Below are positions 1-8,617 of a stretch of DNA of 64,000 bases, piece by piece (the first letter of the stretch is position 1; each line of letters opens with the position of its first letter). Origin of the DNA: Opitutaceae bacterium (GTDB taxonomy: Bacteria > Verrucomicrobiota > Verrucomicrobiia > Opitutales > Opitutaceae). The notes beneath the pieces were generated by a model. It saw only the letters and a program-made list of their open reading frames with translations, did no database searches and was not told the origin of the DNA. The stretch spans positions 1-64,000 of the forward strand of contig JAGOJU010000001.1 in assembly GCA_017994935.1 (NCBI GenBank), read 5' to 3'. The translations under genes and the position numbers were made by a program.

Positions 1-35
1 TTCCGTCGCCCAAATCGGCCGACTCCGTGTCCTCC

Positions 36-97
36 GCTGTTTGGTCGCTTCCTGCGGCAAGCTTTTCAGCTCCTGTCCTCGGAAGCGACCAAACAGC
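36..97. repeat. 17-bp perfect inverted repeat, 28-nt loop
   Basis: The arm GCTGTTTGGTCGCTTCC at 36-52 is matched exactly by its reverse complement at 81-97, with 28 nt between. It would fold into a long hairpin. It lies about 190 bp from a recombinase relic, so it may be the end of a lost mobile element or a terminator-like structure. The polarity of its GTT/AAC ends is wrong for an integron attC site. The repeat is read directly from the sequence; the function is unknown. Confidence 0.6.
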
Positions 98-282
98 TGC
101 CCGTCAACGCGGATGTCTGTGTCCACAGAATCGAGGCAATCTCACTCACGGAGGGTAAGCCCTACTGATCCCTCAATAGGGCTATCTCAAAGGGGAATGA
201 GAGCCATAAGGAGGAAATCAAATCGACAAGTCAAAAGCATTGTTCAATCTGATTGACCTGCGCCTCAGTTTCGCATCCGGAG

Positions 283-377
283 CAGACATCGAGATCGTCG
301 ACAGGAAGCCGGATCAGTTCGCACAGGCGCAACCCGGTACACGCGGCCAGGGCGAAAAGACTTAGAGAGGTGACGCG
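283..377 (-). pseudogene. tyrosine recombinase (integrase) fragment
   Basis: On the minus strand this stretch encodes about 31 residues containing TGLRLCELIRLPVDDLDV. This matches the alpha-helix around the first catalytic Arg of XerC/XerD-type tyrosine recombinases (TGLRxxELxxLxxxDxD). Neither the N-terminal SAM-like domain nor the C-terminal HxxR...Y residues can be read nearby, so only a short piece survives. It sits just past the end of the sialidase-like gene. It probably marks an old integration or a decayed element. Short matches of this kind can arise by chance, hence the moderate confidence. Confidence 0.45.
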
Positions 378-435
378 AAATGCACCATCCATCGTACGCA
401 TTGAACCGACTCGTAACACAACGACAGATTCATTC

Positions 436-1668
436 CTAGCGGTCACTGTAGAACCAGTCAATCGGTACACGAGCCTGCACCAAATCACAGCGCTTCCTGT
501 TTCTCGAGAAAATCCGGTAGTGCACAAGCGCTTCACCACGTTCAAAAATTACGCTTGGATACTCTGCCCATTGATTCGGATCCGTCTCCAGCGCTTTTGG
601 CAAACCCCATGTCATTCCGCCATCCCGGCTGATCGAACATGCAAGCACGGAACGAACGCCGGCAAGAGCTGCGTCGGGATTCCACGTCGGATTCCAAACC
701 ATTAGAATATCGTGGGACTCCGGAATGCGCACAAGGATCGTTGGCGCCAGGGCGCTCATGACGCCTGATGGTCGAGGTTCGGTCCACGTTGCACCCCGGT
801 CAAAAGACTCTGAACGGAAGGACTGCCCATGCCAGCTCCTGATAAACTGAAGGAGCGAGCCATCATGGCGCTGTACAAAGCCCGCCTCCTCAAATCGTCC
901 GCCATGGCCCGCAATCGGATCGATTGTCACTTTTGATTGTTTCCACGTTTTGCCCATGTCATCGGAATAGGCAAAGTAAGTCCCCATGCACATCGCCCTG
1001 TAGCCCGTTCCGGGGCGCGCCACGCCTGGAGGAAAGATCGTATGACATTGAACAAGCACGCGACCATCGTCGAGCGTCGCGGCCCGGTCATGACAGCCCG
1101 TATGGTAATCCGTGCCTTCTGGCGTGATGCGCACTCGAGGCGACCATGTTCTGCCTTCGTCGTCCGACCACCGCGCCATCTTTGCGCAATGACCATAGTT
1201 GGCCCCGCCATTGCCCCCGCTGCGCCACGAATAGACAAGCAGAAGTCGGCCATCCTTCATCCTTGTGAGGCCTGGCGAAATGCAGTTTACGAGGGCATCC
1301 TTGTCATCAACAACAACCCAAGGCTTGGACCATGTCCTGCCTCCATCTTCCGATGTCATTCCGCTGATGCGTGCGTAACCGTCGTCTCCCGCAGGATCTC
1401 GGCGCAGGGGAGACTCCGCAGGCCGCTCGTCCCGTGGCATGAGATCCGTCCTGAGAAACTCCGACCAGAGAAGCAGAAGTCGCCCGTCGTTCAGCCGCAC
1501 TACGGTCTGTTCGCCGTTCTTCGGAGACAGTGCAGTGGCGGGAACAAGAATATGCTTTTCAACCCCGGATATCTGCCGAAGCTGCGGTGGATCCGGCAAC
1601 TCAATGCCGCGAAGGGCAAGAGCTCCAGCACTGAACGCAATGACGCCGCATAGGGCCGATGGCTTCAT
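436..1668 (-). CDS. secreted sialidase-fold (BNR/Asp-box) protein
   Basis: A 410-residue protein with a short N-terminal signal sequence. It carries at least five Asp-box motifs of the SxDxGxTW type: SEDGGRTW near 106, SDDEGRTW near 168, SDDMGKTW near 235, SFDRGATW near 285 and SRDGGMTW near 348. These mark a six-bladed beta-propeller of the sialidase superfamily (GH33-like). Family members release terminal sialic acid or act on other acidic glycans; the substrate cannot be read from the sequence, and I could not assign the arginine triad with certainty. It is the last gene of a TonB receptor/sulfatase operon, 46 bp after the preceding sulfatase, with a GAGG Shine-Dalgarno about 8 nt before the ATG. 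The context suggests trimming of a sulfated, acidic glycan in the periplasm or outside the cell. Confidence 0.85.
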   Translation of the reverse strand: MKPSALCGVIAFSAGALALRGIELPDPPQLRQISGVEKHILVPATALSPKNGEQTVVRLNDGRLLLLWSEFLRTDLMPRDERPAESPLRRDPAGDDGYARISGMTSEDGGRTWSKPWVVVDDKDALVNCISPGLTRMKDGRLLLVYSWRSGGNGGANYGHCAKMARWSDDEGRTWSPRVRITPEGTDYHTGCHDRAATLDDGRVLVQCHTIFPPGVARPGTGYRAMCMGTYFAYSDDMGKTWKQSKVTIDPIAGHGGRFEEAGFVQRHDGSLLQFIRSWHGQSFRSESFDRGATWTEPRPSGVMSALAPTILVRIPESHDILMVWNPTWNPDAALAGVRSVLACSISRDGGMTWGLPKALETDPNQWAEYPSVIFERGEALVHYRIFSRNRKRCDLVQARVPIDWFYSDR

Positions 1669-1714
1669 GGAAATGCCTCAGGACTAAATTGATTCGGGCG
1701 AAATCGCCGGTTTC

Positions 1715-3037
1715 CTATCGCGTCTGGCGATCACTTGCAGGCCTGCCGTAGTTGACATTGGGAACCGGTGGCTGGGCGGCAACCGACACACGCCACGCAT
1801 TGAGCCGAAACAGCAGGTCTCGGGAACGCGAAGGAAACTGCAACGCAAGGTTGCGGGTCTCTCCCGGGTCTTCCCTGAGGTTGAAAAGCTCGACGTGATT
1901 GTCCTCGTAGAAGTGAATCAACTTCCAATCTCCTTCCCGCATGGCAGAGGATGGGCTTGCGCCAATGCCTGGGCGGGACCTTCGATAATGGGGAAAATGC
2001 CAGTAGAGCGTTCGGGCTTTTCGCGCATATTCTCCCCGTATATTGCCGGCAAAACTCACCCCGTCGAGCCCGCCGGGCACGCTGGCTCCGGCCAAATCCG
2101 CCAGTGTCGCATGCCAGTCGACCGAGTGGATCGGTGAGTCATCTGTAATGCCTGCTGCAGTCAATCCTGGCACGCGTACAACCACAGGAACCCGCAGGCC
2201 TCCTTCATAGAGGCTTGCCTTGCCTTCGCGCAACGGTGCATTGCTCGTCACCGGATCTGCTTCGGTCCCAAGATAGCCGCCGTTGTCCGAAGCAAAGATC
2301 ACAATGGTTCGCTGCTCGATCCTCTTCTGCTCAATTGCCGCCAGGATGAGCCCCACATCCCGGTCAAGCCCCTCAATGATTGCAGCATACTTTGGATTTT
2401 GGCTCCCCGCTTCAAACCCGGGTGCCCCTTCGTATTTTGCGAGCAGCTTAGGATCTGGCTTCAGGGGAATATGCGGTCGGCTGAAATTCAGGTAGAGAAA
2501 AAGGGGGATTTCAGAACTATTGAGAATCGCTTCAATTGCGCGTTCCGTCAGGAGCTGGTCACCCCCGGTTACCACGTCGGAGAAGCCGTGCTGCAGTGGA
2601 TCATCATCAAATCCCCATTTTCCCAAAAGAACGGTGCGGTAACCAATCGAGGCAAGCGTACGCGCAACGCAAGGGGTGCCTTGTGGGATTGCCGTCTTGA
2701 AGTCGGGATCCAGAAACCGGCGTCCAGATTCGTCCTGGAGCCGATAGCTGGCCTGACCCGTGATGTGAAGCCTTGCCGCATGCAAACCGGTCAGCATCGC
2801 GGCACGTGAGGGCGTGCAGACTGGGCCCCCTCCATATGCCTGGGTAAAGCGCAGTCCGCCGCGCGCCAGCGAATCAATGGCCGGTGTGTGCAAGTGTTTG
2901 CCTCCATAGCAGGCAAGATCCCGCCACCCAAGATCATCCGCTTGAATGAAAATGATGTGGCGTCTTTCGGGTGTCGCTTTGGCTGCAAGGCCCCACCAAG
3001 CCAGACTCATCACACACAGAAGGAGGCGTACAATCAC
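1715..3037 (-). CDS. secreted type I sulfatase (third in operon)
   Basis: Arylsulfatase-family (S1) enzyme, 440 residues, hydrolysing sulfate esters on a glycan. The formylglycine motif CTPSR is at about residue 74; the metal-binding ADD follows the first strand, SDNGG is mid-protein and GKWGF is the usual GKWH-like block. The N-terminus is a signal peptide. I place the start at a GTG at 3037: AGGAGG lies seven nucleotides upstream, and GTGA overlaps the stop of the previous sulfatase. A longer frame from a GTG at 3058 would put that Shine-Dalgarno inside the gene. Activity would require a sulfatase-maturating enzyme, which is not in this window. The exact sulfate position and sugar are unknown. 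Confidence 0.93.
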   Translation of the reverse strand: MIVRLLLCVMSLAWWGLAAKATPERRHIIFIQADDLGWRDLACYGGKHLHTPAIDSLARGGLRFTQAYGGGPVCTPSRAAMLTGLHAARLHITGQASYRLQDESGRRFLDPDFKTAIPQGTPCVARTLASIGYRTVLLGKWGFDDDPLQHGFSDVVTGGDQLLTERAIEAILNSSEIPLFLYLNFSRPHIPLKPDPKLLAKYEGAPGFEAGSQNPKYAAIIEGLDRDVGLILAAIEQKRIEQRTIVIFASDNGGYLGTEADPVTSNAPLREGKASLYEGGLRVPVVVRVPGLTAAGITDDSPIHSVDWHATLADLAGASVPGGLDGVSFAGNIRGEYARKARTLYWHFPHYRRSRPGIGASPSSAMREGDWKLIHFYEDNHVELFNLREDPGETRNLALQFPSRSRDLLFRLNAWRVSVAAQPPVPNVNYGRPASDRQTR

Positions 3038-4578
3038 TTGAACGCCTCCTCGGACCACACATTTGAGACATCCGTTGACCCTACCTTGACGGCATATTCT
3101 ATTTCCGGCGCATCGCGCTCAGGGAGCCACCGGACAAGCCTGCGTTTCTCAGGAGCAAAACGCGGGTCTGCGGCGAGATTCCTCCACTCGTGGGGATCAG
3201 CGGTGTGATCATAGAGCTCCTCATCGCCGTTACGATAGCGAGTATAGCGAAATCTCTCATCGCGGATCGAGTGGCAACCAGGCCCATACGTGGATAGGAC
3301 GGGCCGCCCGCGATTGCTCCGCGTCTGTCTCAATATTGGCGACAGATTAATACCATCGAGCGAGTGGGTTTCTGGCGCTGGCAATCCACACAAATCCATG
3401 AGGGTGGGATAAAGGTCGATCGTGCTCACGGGTGTGTCGCAAATTTGGGGTGGAAGGCCGGGCACATGCACTGAGAACACAACGCGGCAGCCAAGTTCCG
3501 AGAGGTAAAACTTTGACCAATGCTCCTTCTCGCCATTGTGCCATCCGTTGTCCGAGATCAGCACAACAATCGTATTTTCTCGATACCTGCTTGCCTCAAG
3601 TGCTCCGAGCACCCGGCCGACTTGCTCGTCGACATAACTTATCGACGCAAAGTAGGCTTGCAGACACTTCTTCCATAGGTTGTTGCGGAGGATAAAGGCA
3701 TGCTCGCCCCGGTGGGTCGCCAGCCAGCGGGCAGGTTTGGGCACATCGTCAAGATCCCCCTCAAGACATCCCGCCGGCAACTGGATCGACTCAAGGGGAT
3801 ACATGTCGAAATATCGCTGCGCAACCGTCCATGATACGTGGGGCTTCCAGAAACCGAGAGCTGCGAAGAAGGGTTTGTCATGCTTCTCGCCCAGAAGCTT
3901 GATGACCCGGTTGGCCTGCTCCGTGTCCTGCTGCAACTTCGCGGGATCGTTGAGATCCCAATCATCCGGAAGAATTCCCCAGGACCAGTTGTCCACCCAA
4001 GCCTTGGTCAACGTGCCAAATATGACCTGCCGCAGGAGCGCCTTGTCCGTATAGGTCACGTCCCCCAGCCTGTTGAGCATTTTGTAGAATCCGGGTGTAT
4101 AGTCGCCAATGTCGTCTTCAAGGTATCGATTGTGCGCAATTTTCCCATAACCGGCAGTAAGGTATCCGTTGCCGAGAAATTGTCCCGGCAGGCTCACAGC
4201 CCGGCCAATGGGCGCACGCGTGCGACGATAGGCCTGCTCATTGTAGTAGACTCCCGATCGGGCTGCATGCATTCCGGTGAGGAAAGCGGTTCGCGAGGGT
4301 CCACAGGCGGGCACATCGACATAGGCCCTCGTGAACCACGCACTTCGTGCGGCGAGGCTTTGCATATTCGGCGTGTGGACCTGCGAACTCTGAAAAACAT
4401 CGTGCAGATCTGCACCGTGATCATCGATGATGATGAAAAGCACATTGGGTCTCTGCGGCGCAGCATCGCTGCGCAAAGCTTCCGCACACGAGGCCCGACC
4501 TCCAACGAAGAACTGCGTCAGGACAGAAACCAGCATAATCCGAGCCCATGCCTCCGGCGAGCTGGAGAGGGAGGTCAT
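3034..4578 (-). CDS. secreted type I sulfatase, iduronate-2-sulfatase-like (second in operon)
   Basis: Sulfatase of 514 residues, longer than its downstream neighbour. The order of blocks, IIIDDHG near residue 50, CGPSR near residue 92 (formylglycine Cys), GKIAHN, then SDNGWHNGEKEHWSK, resembles iduronate-2-sulfatase-type enzymes, whose substrates are sulfated uronates. A signal peptide follows the chosen ATG at 4578, which overlaps the upstream stop as ATGA. A frame extending to 4695 would add 39 residues without signal character and lie inside the upstream gene. It is translationally coupled to the sulfatases on both sides. The substrate assignment is inference from overall resemblance only. 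Confidence 0.92.
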   Translation of the reverse strand: MTSLSSSPEAWARIMLVSVLTQFFVGGRASCAEALRSDAAPQRPNVLFIIIDDHGADLHDVFQSSQVHTPNMQSLAARSAWFTRAYVDVPACGPSRTAFLTGMHAARSGVYYNEQAYRRTRAPIGRAVSLPGQFLGNGYLTAGYGKIAHNRYLEDDIGDYTPGFYKMLNRLGDVTYTDKALLRQVIFGTLTKAWVDNWSWGILPDDWDLNDPAKLQQDTEQANRVIKLLGEKHDKPFFAALGFWKPHVSWTVAQRYFDMYPLESIQLPAGCLEGDLDDVPKPARWLATHRGEHAFILRNNLWKKCLQAYFASISYVDEQVGRVLGALEASRYRENTIVVLISDNGWHNGEKEHWSKFYLSELGCRVVFSVHVPGLPPQICDTPVSTIDLYPTLMDLCGLPAPETHSLDGINLSPILRQTRSNRGRPVLSTYGPGCHSIRDERFRYTRYRNGDEELYDHTADPHEWRNLAADPRFAPEKRRLVRWLPERDAPEIEYAVKVGSTDVSNVWSEEAFK

Positions 4579-6104
4579 TTTTTGGAAGGAGCTTTTGCAC
4601 CGCCAGGCTCCGGCGGCCCTGACATCGGGATTATCACTCCCGCACGGCAGGCCCGGAATACAGGCAGCAGAGGATCCCCGGTTTTGATCATCCATGTCTC
4701 CATTTCCCCACGAAGCCGTTCCAGGGTTTCACGGTACGCGGTATTGTCCGCAAGATTCCGCAGCGCATGTGGATCGCTTGTCATGTCGTAAAGTTCTTCC
4801 GGCGTGCGGAACAGAAAGTGCACAAGCCGCTTCGCAATCACGCCATCGGTTCGAGCCGCTTCGATGATGGCCTGGAGCGCTAGTCCCTTGTGAAACTCAT
4901 CCTGGCACTCGGTGGCGCCATCCGACCAGCGGTTGTAGATGTAGCAATACTGCCGCTCATACACGGCGCGGGTCGGCACCTGCTCCCGCAGCTGTGTCTC
5001 ATAGAACGCAGCGAACGCCCGCACTCTATCCTCCTGATCTGCACCAAGGAGCAGAGGCAGAAACGACCTCCCATCCATTTCAGAAGGAGGATGAACTCCT
5101 GCAGCTTCCAGGAGGGTCGGCGCAAGATCAACGCCCCCGACCACTTCATTCATTACCTCATTTTCCCGCGTGCGCCCGGGCCAGCGTACAATCAGCGGTG
5201 TCCGCGTTCCGTTGGGATAGCAGCTAAACTTGGCAAACGGAAAGGCCATGCCGTTGTCTGAAAGGAATAGGACAATTGTATCAGCTGACTGTCCGGAGTC
5301 CTCGAGTGCCTCGAGTATGGCACCGACAGTGTCGTCGCAACGCCGCACTGAACTGTAGTAGTTGGCCACCTCCTCCCGGATATCCGGTATGTCAGGCAGG
5401 AAAGCGGGAACAACCACCTCATCGGTTCGGAATATGCGCGAAGGGCGCCCCATGCCGGCGACCGCCCGTGGCTGGGCCCAATTCCGCTCGTCCGCATTCC
5501 TAGGGTTGTCAATATACTGCCTTTCCTGACGACTGCCTGCGAAAGGCCGATGAGGGTCACGCGCATTGGCCATCAGGAAGAAGGGCCGTCCGCTCTCTCT
5601 TGCAAATTTGATGAACTCTCCCGTTATCCGCCCGTAGCTCTTCGGACTTCGCCCATTGCTGGTATCAGCGTAAGTCTTCGCCCAGCCATACTTCTCAACG
5701 GGCCTCAAGTGTCCGATCTTGTCGATGATGCCACAGACATAGCCCGCCGCCTTCAGCAACTCAGGCACGGTTCTTACCGAAGCCGGCATCAATCCAAAAC
5801 CGGTTGCACCCGTAGAGTGAGGATACCGACCCGTCATCATCACACCCCGACTCGGGGCACACACACCGACCGTAACATATGCATTCGTAAATCGAGTGGA
5901 AACCGAAGCCAGTGCATCGATATGCGGCGTGGTTCCGGGAACCGGACAGCCATACGCGCCTACAGAGTCCCAATTCATATCGTCTGCAGTGATGAGCAGG
6001 ATGTTCGGATGCTCCCGGCCTGCAGCGCAAAGAAAACAACAGTGAGTAGCGGTAAGCAGGGCTGTGATCGCGGCCAAACGGTGAATGAGAGTTCCAATCT
6101 GCAC
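4575..6104 (-). CDS. secreted type I sulfatase (first in operon)
   Basis: Sulfatase of 509 residues with a signal peptide. ITADDMNWDSVG near residue 38 supplies the metal-binding Asp pair, and CAPSR near residue 82 is the formylglycine motif. LSDNGMAF lies near the middle, and a long C-terminal part ends with the ELYDMTSDPHALRNLA block typical of the family. The start is a GTG at 6104, with GGGAG at a good distance, in the 16-bp gap after the TonB receptor. It heads a run of three coupled sulfatase genes, which implies a substrate with several chemically distinct sulfate groups. Confidence 0.93.
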   Translation of the reverse strand: MQIGTLIHRLAAITALLTATHCCFLCAAGREHPNILLITADDMNWDSVGAYGCPVPGTTPHIDALASVSTRFTNAYVTVGVCAPSRGVMMTGRYPHSTGATGFGLMPASVRTVPELLKAAGYVCGIIDKIGHLRPVEKYGWAKTYADTSNGRSPKSYGRITGEFIKFARESGRPFFLMANARDPHRPFAGSRQERQYIDNPRNADERNWAQPRAVAGMGRPSRIFRTDEVVVPAFLPDIPDIREEVANYYSSVRRCDDTVGAILEALEDSGQSADTIVLFLSDNGMAFPFAKFSCYPNGTRTPLIVRWPGRTRENEVMNEVVGGVDLAPTLLEAAGVHPPSEMDGRSFLPLLLGADQEDRVRAFAAFYETQLREQVPTRAVYERQYCYIYNRWSDGATECQDEFHKGLALQAIIEAARTDGVIAKRLVHFLFRTPEELYDMTSDPHALRNLADNTAYRETLERLRGEMETWMIKTGDPLLPVFRACRAGVIIPMSGPPEPGGAKAPSKK

Positions 6105-6120
6105 GGCAACTCCCGTCAGT

Positions 6121-8457
6121 TTAGTAAATGTATGTGAAACTCAATCGATAGTTGCGCTCGCGCGTCACACCTATCGCCGTTTCGTTCTCGCTCGGGAGAA
6201 CCGTGACTTTGTCCAGAACGTTCTCAATTCTCAGGCGAACGTTCCAGCGTCCGCGGGCATACCCAAGAACCGCTGTGTGAATCTCCCCGCCGGGCAACTC
6301 CCAGTTCGTCCGTGTATTGAGCACGCTTTCTCCCCAATGCTGGTATATCCATGAGACCGAGCCTCCGCGAACCTGCCTCCAGGGCAGTTCATATCGAGCA
6401 AGCAATGAAAGCGTGTCAAAGGGCATGGACGACGCCGGCCGCCCGTCGTCAAGTTTCGACTCCATTTTACCATAGGAGACCAGCGCTTCAAGGCCCGGCA
6501 TGGGATTCAGATTCAAATCAAGCTCCCAGCCCCTGGTGGTCCTTGTGCCAACAGGCGCCTGATAGGAACTGATCGGAATGCCGGTCACCTCCCCGGATTC
6601 GTCATTGAAGGTCAGCAGCCCATTGTTCTCCTCTGTGTCGTACCAGGAGCCGGTTGCCACAACACGAGACTTCAGCAGGTCCAACTTGAGCCCCACCTCA
6701 TCCGTGGACGCAATGCGATTCGGAAACCGCTTTCCAAATGTTGCCAGGCGGCGGTCGATTGTGAAAACAGGAGTGAACGTCTTGTTGTTGTTGTAGAAGA
6801 GGGACACGGTTCCGGATTCGCCCTGATAGACCTTTGCGAGGGCAGCCACGCTGCCGGTCCAGGCCGAATCCACAGACTTCTCCGCATTCTGTGATTGGTT
6901 GCCCACGATCTGGGCGGTGACGGTCTTGATTTCACTCCGCCTGGCGCCACCCACAAGGAAAATCCGGTCCTTCAGGAAGGACATCCGCTCCATGACGCCA
7001 ATTCCTGTACCTTCATCATCGCGTTTGATCGTGTTTCGAATCGTACGCACGTTCGCAACATCGAGTATTGTCTGGGGATCGGGTACGAAGGTTGGTGAAG
7101 GCCTGACGACGAAATATACGAGGTTGTTCGCCTGGATCGCGCCGAGGGAAAGGAGAATGGGATTGCTGGTGACATCATACGCATCGTCTTTTGACTCGTC
7201 TTCCGAGGTGCCGTACGTGCCGTAAAACAGCAACTGGTGATTGGTCGGACCAATCTTGAACCTGAAGTTCACATCGACCGCGAAATCTTCTCCATCTGTC
7301 AACGAAGGCCGGAAGTCGTACCTCACCTGCCTGCGCGCAACTGCAGCGAGCGTGCCCGCGACGGCCGAATAGGGCACGTTGCGGGAGTCCTGTCCGATGA
7401 GTCGGTCCTCGCCGTCGAGAAACACATCCGTGCCGGGCCCGATGCCTCGAATACGACTCGCATCGCTCTGGAGCTTGTACTTCCTTGCAACCGCCCTCGC
7501 ATCGACCTCCGCATGTGCGAAAATCAGCGTTTTGACCGCACCCACCTCATAGTTGTCCGACTTCACCTCCACAAGGTTGTTATAGATATTGTTTCCACCA
7601 TTGAGTTCCGCTTCCTCGATGAGCGCTCTCCCGCGCCCTGGGCCATCTAAGAATCCGTGGACGGTACGCGTCAGCCGGTTGCTGCCGTCGCGCACGATGG
7701 CAGCCCAGGCCCAGATCTGAAGCCCGTTGTCAAAGCGATACGAAATACTTGGGTTGTACGCCTGGTAGCCACCGTCCGGCTCCGCCTTGAAACGCACCGG
7801 ACCAGCTGTGTCAGAAACTGCCGTCGAGAGGCGGTACCCCAACTTTCCCGCGTGGTCGATGAATCCGGAGTGATCCAGTTCGAATCGCCAGGTATCATAT
7901 GACCCGCCGATCCCACTCAGCATCGTTCGTGGTCTGGCCAGGGGCCGCTTGCTGACGAAGTTAACAATGCCTCCCGGACTGTGCGAGCCGTACAGGATGC
8001 CCGATGGTCCTTTCACAACTTCAATCCTTTCGATGTAGGAATAGTCGAAACCACCCGCAGCAGATATGACACGATCAGCGAAGCCATCCCGCTGTGCACT
8101 TGCCACGAGATAGCCACGCATTGAGAACAGATTCTGCGTCGTTGTACGCGCAGATATGCTGATGCCTGAAACGAGACCAAGCGTGTCTTCGGGGGATAGA
8201 GCCACCGTATCCTGAATCAGCTTTTGATTCAGCGTTATGACAGAGGCCGGCAGTTCTACGACGGGAACAGCTACGCGCGATCCCGAAAGCGACGACGTCG
8301 TTGCATACCCCCGCTCCGCCTGGGAAGTGACTTCAAACGCGGAAAGCACGAGCGGTTCGTCACCTGCGGGCTCCGGAACCCTGGACTGCCCCCAAACGAA
8401 GGGAGCAGCCGATGAGACAATTGCGACAACAAGCACGGGAATTGAATTCGCTTTCAT
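6121..8457 (-). CDS. TonB-dependent outer-membrane receptor
   Basis: A 778-residue TonB-dependent receptor. A signal peptide is followed by a TonB-box-like segment (LVLSAFEVTSQ). A plug domain follows with ERIEVVKGPSGILYGSHSPGGIVNF at about residues 150-175, then a 22-stranded-type barrel ending in the aromatic YIY. It should import a glycan fragment across the outer membrane using TonB energy. The frame could begin at a TTG at 8481, but the ATG at 8457 gives a proper signal peptide. No SusD-like partner accompanies it, which is usual outside Bacteroidota. It is the first gene of the sulfatase/sialidase operon and diverges from the GntR/LacI regulator at 8618. Confidence 0.93.
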   Translation of the reverse strand: MKANSIPVLVVAIVSSAAPFVWGQSRVPEPAGDEPLVLSAFEVTSQAERGYATTSSLSGSRVAVPVVELPASVITLNQKLIQDTVALSPEDTLGLVSGISISARTTTQNLFSMRGYLVASAQRDGFADRVISAAGGFDYSYIERIEVVKGPSGILYGSHSPGGIVNFVSKRPLARPRTMLSGIGGSYDTWRFELDHSGFIDHAGKLGYRLSTAVSDTAGPVRFKAEPDGGYQAYNPSISYRFDNGLQIWAWAAIVRDGSNRLTRTVHGFLDGPGRGRALIEEAELNGGNNIYNNLVEVKSDNYEVGAVKTLIFAHAEVDARAVARKYKLQSDASRIRGIGPGTDVFLDGEDRLIGQDSRNVPYSAVAGTLAAVARRQVRYDFRPSLTDGEDFAVDVNFRFKIGPTNHQLLFYGTYGTSEDESKDDAYDVTSNPILLSLGAIQANNLVYFVVRPSPTFVPDPQTILDVANVRTIRNTIKRDDEGTGIGVMERMSFLKDRIFLVGGARRSEIKTVTAQIVGNQSQNAEKSVDSAWTGSVAALAKVYQGESGTVSLFYNNNKTFTPVFTIDRRLATFGKRFPNRIASTDEVGLKLDLLKSRVVATGSWYDTEENNGLLTFNDESGEVTGIPISSYQAPVGTRTTRGWELDLNLNPMPGLEALVSYGKMESKLDDGRPASSMPFDTLSLLARYELPWRQVRGGSVSWIYQHWGESVLNTRTNWELPGGEIHTAVLGYARGRWNVRLRIENVLDKVTVLPSENETAIGVTRERNYRLSFTYIY

Positions 8458-8617
8458 GGGGATCGGGGTTCTGGACTGCAATGGTTGGCGGGCTCACTCG
8501 CCATCCTGAAGCATGGCGTTGCCTCCAAACATTGGAATACTGGAATCCTGGTCATCTCGCCTTACCAGAACGCCGAACTCGCCGCAGTCCCCGCATTGAT
8601 TCATTCTGCCGGTGGCA
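8458..8617. promoter_or_regulatory. divergent control region with 8-bp tandem motif
   Basis: This 160-bp gap separates the minus-strand TonB-receptor operon from the plus-strand regulator operon, so it must hold both promoters. At 8531-8554 three 8-bp units follow one another: ATTGGAAT, ACTGGAAT and CCTGGTCA. They could be contacts for the regulator encoded next door. I cannot place -35/-10 boxes with certainty. Neither candidate start of the regulator has a clear Shine-Dalgarno. Confidence 0.3.

Noticed and set aside
36-97. Integron attC site
   Set aside because: The arms carry GTT on the left and AAC on the right, opposite to the attC order, and each core box differs from consensus.
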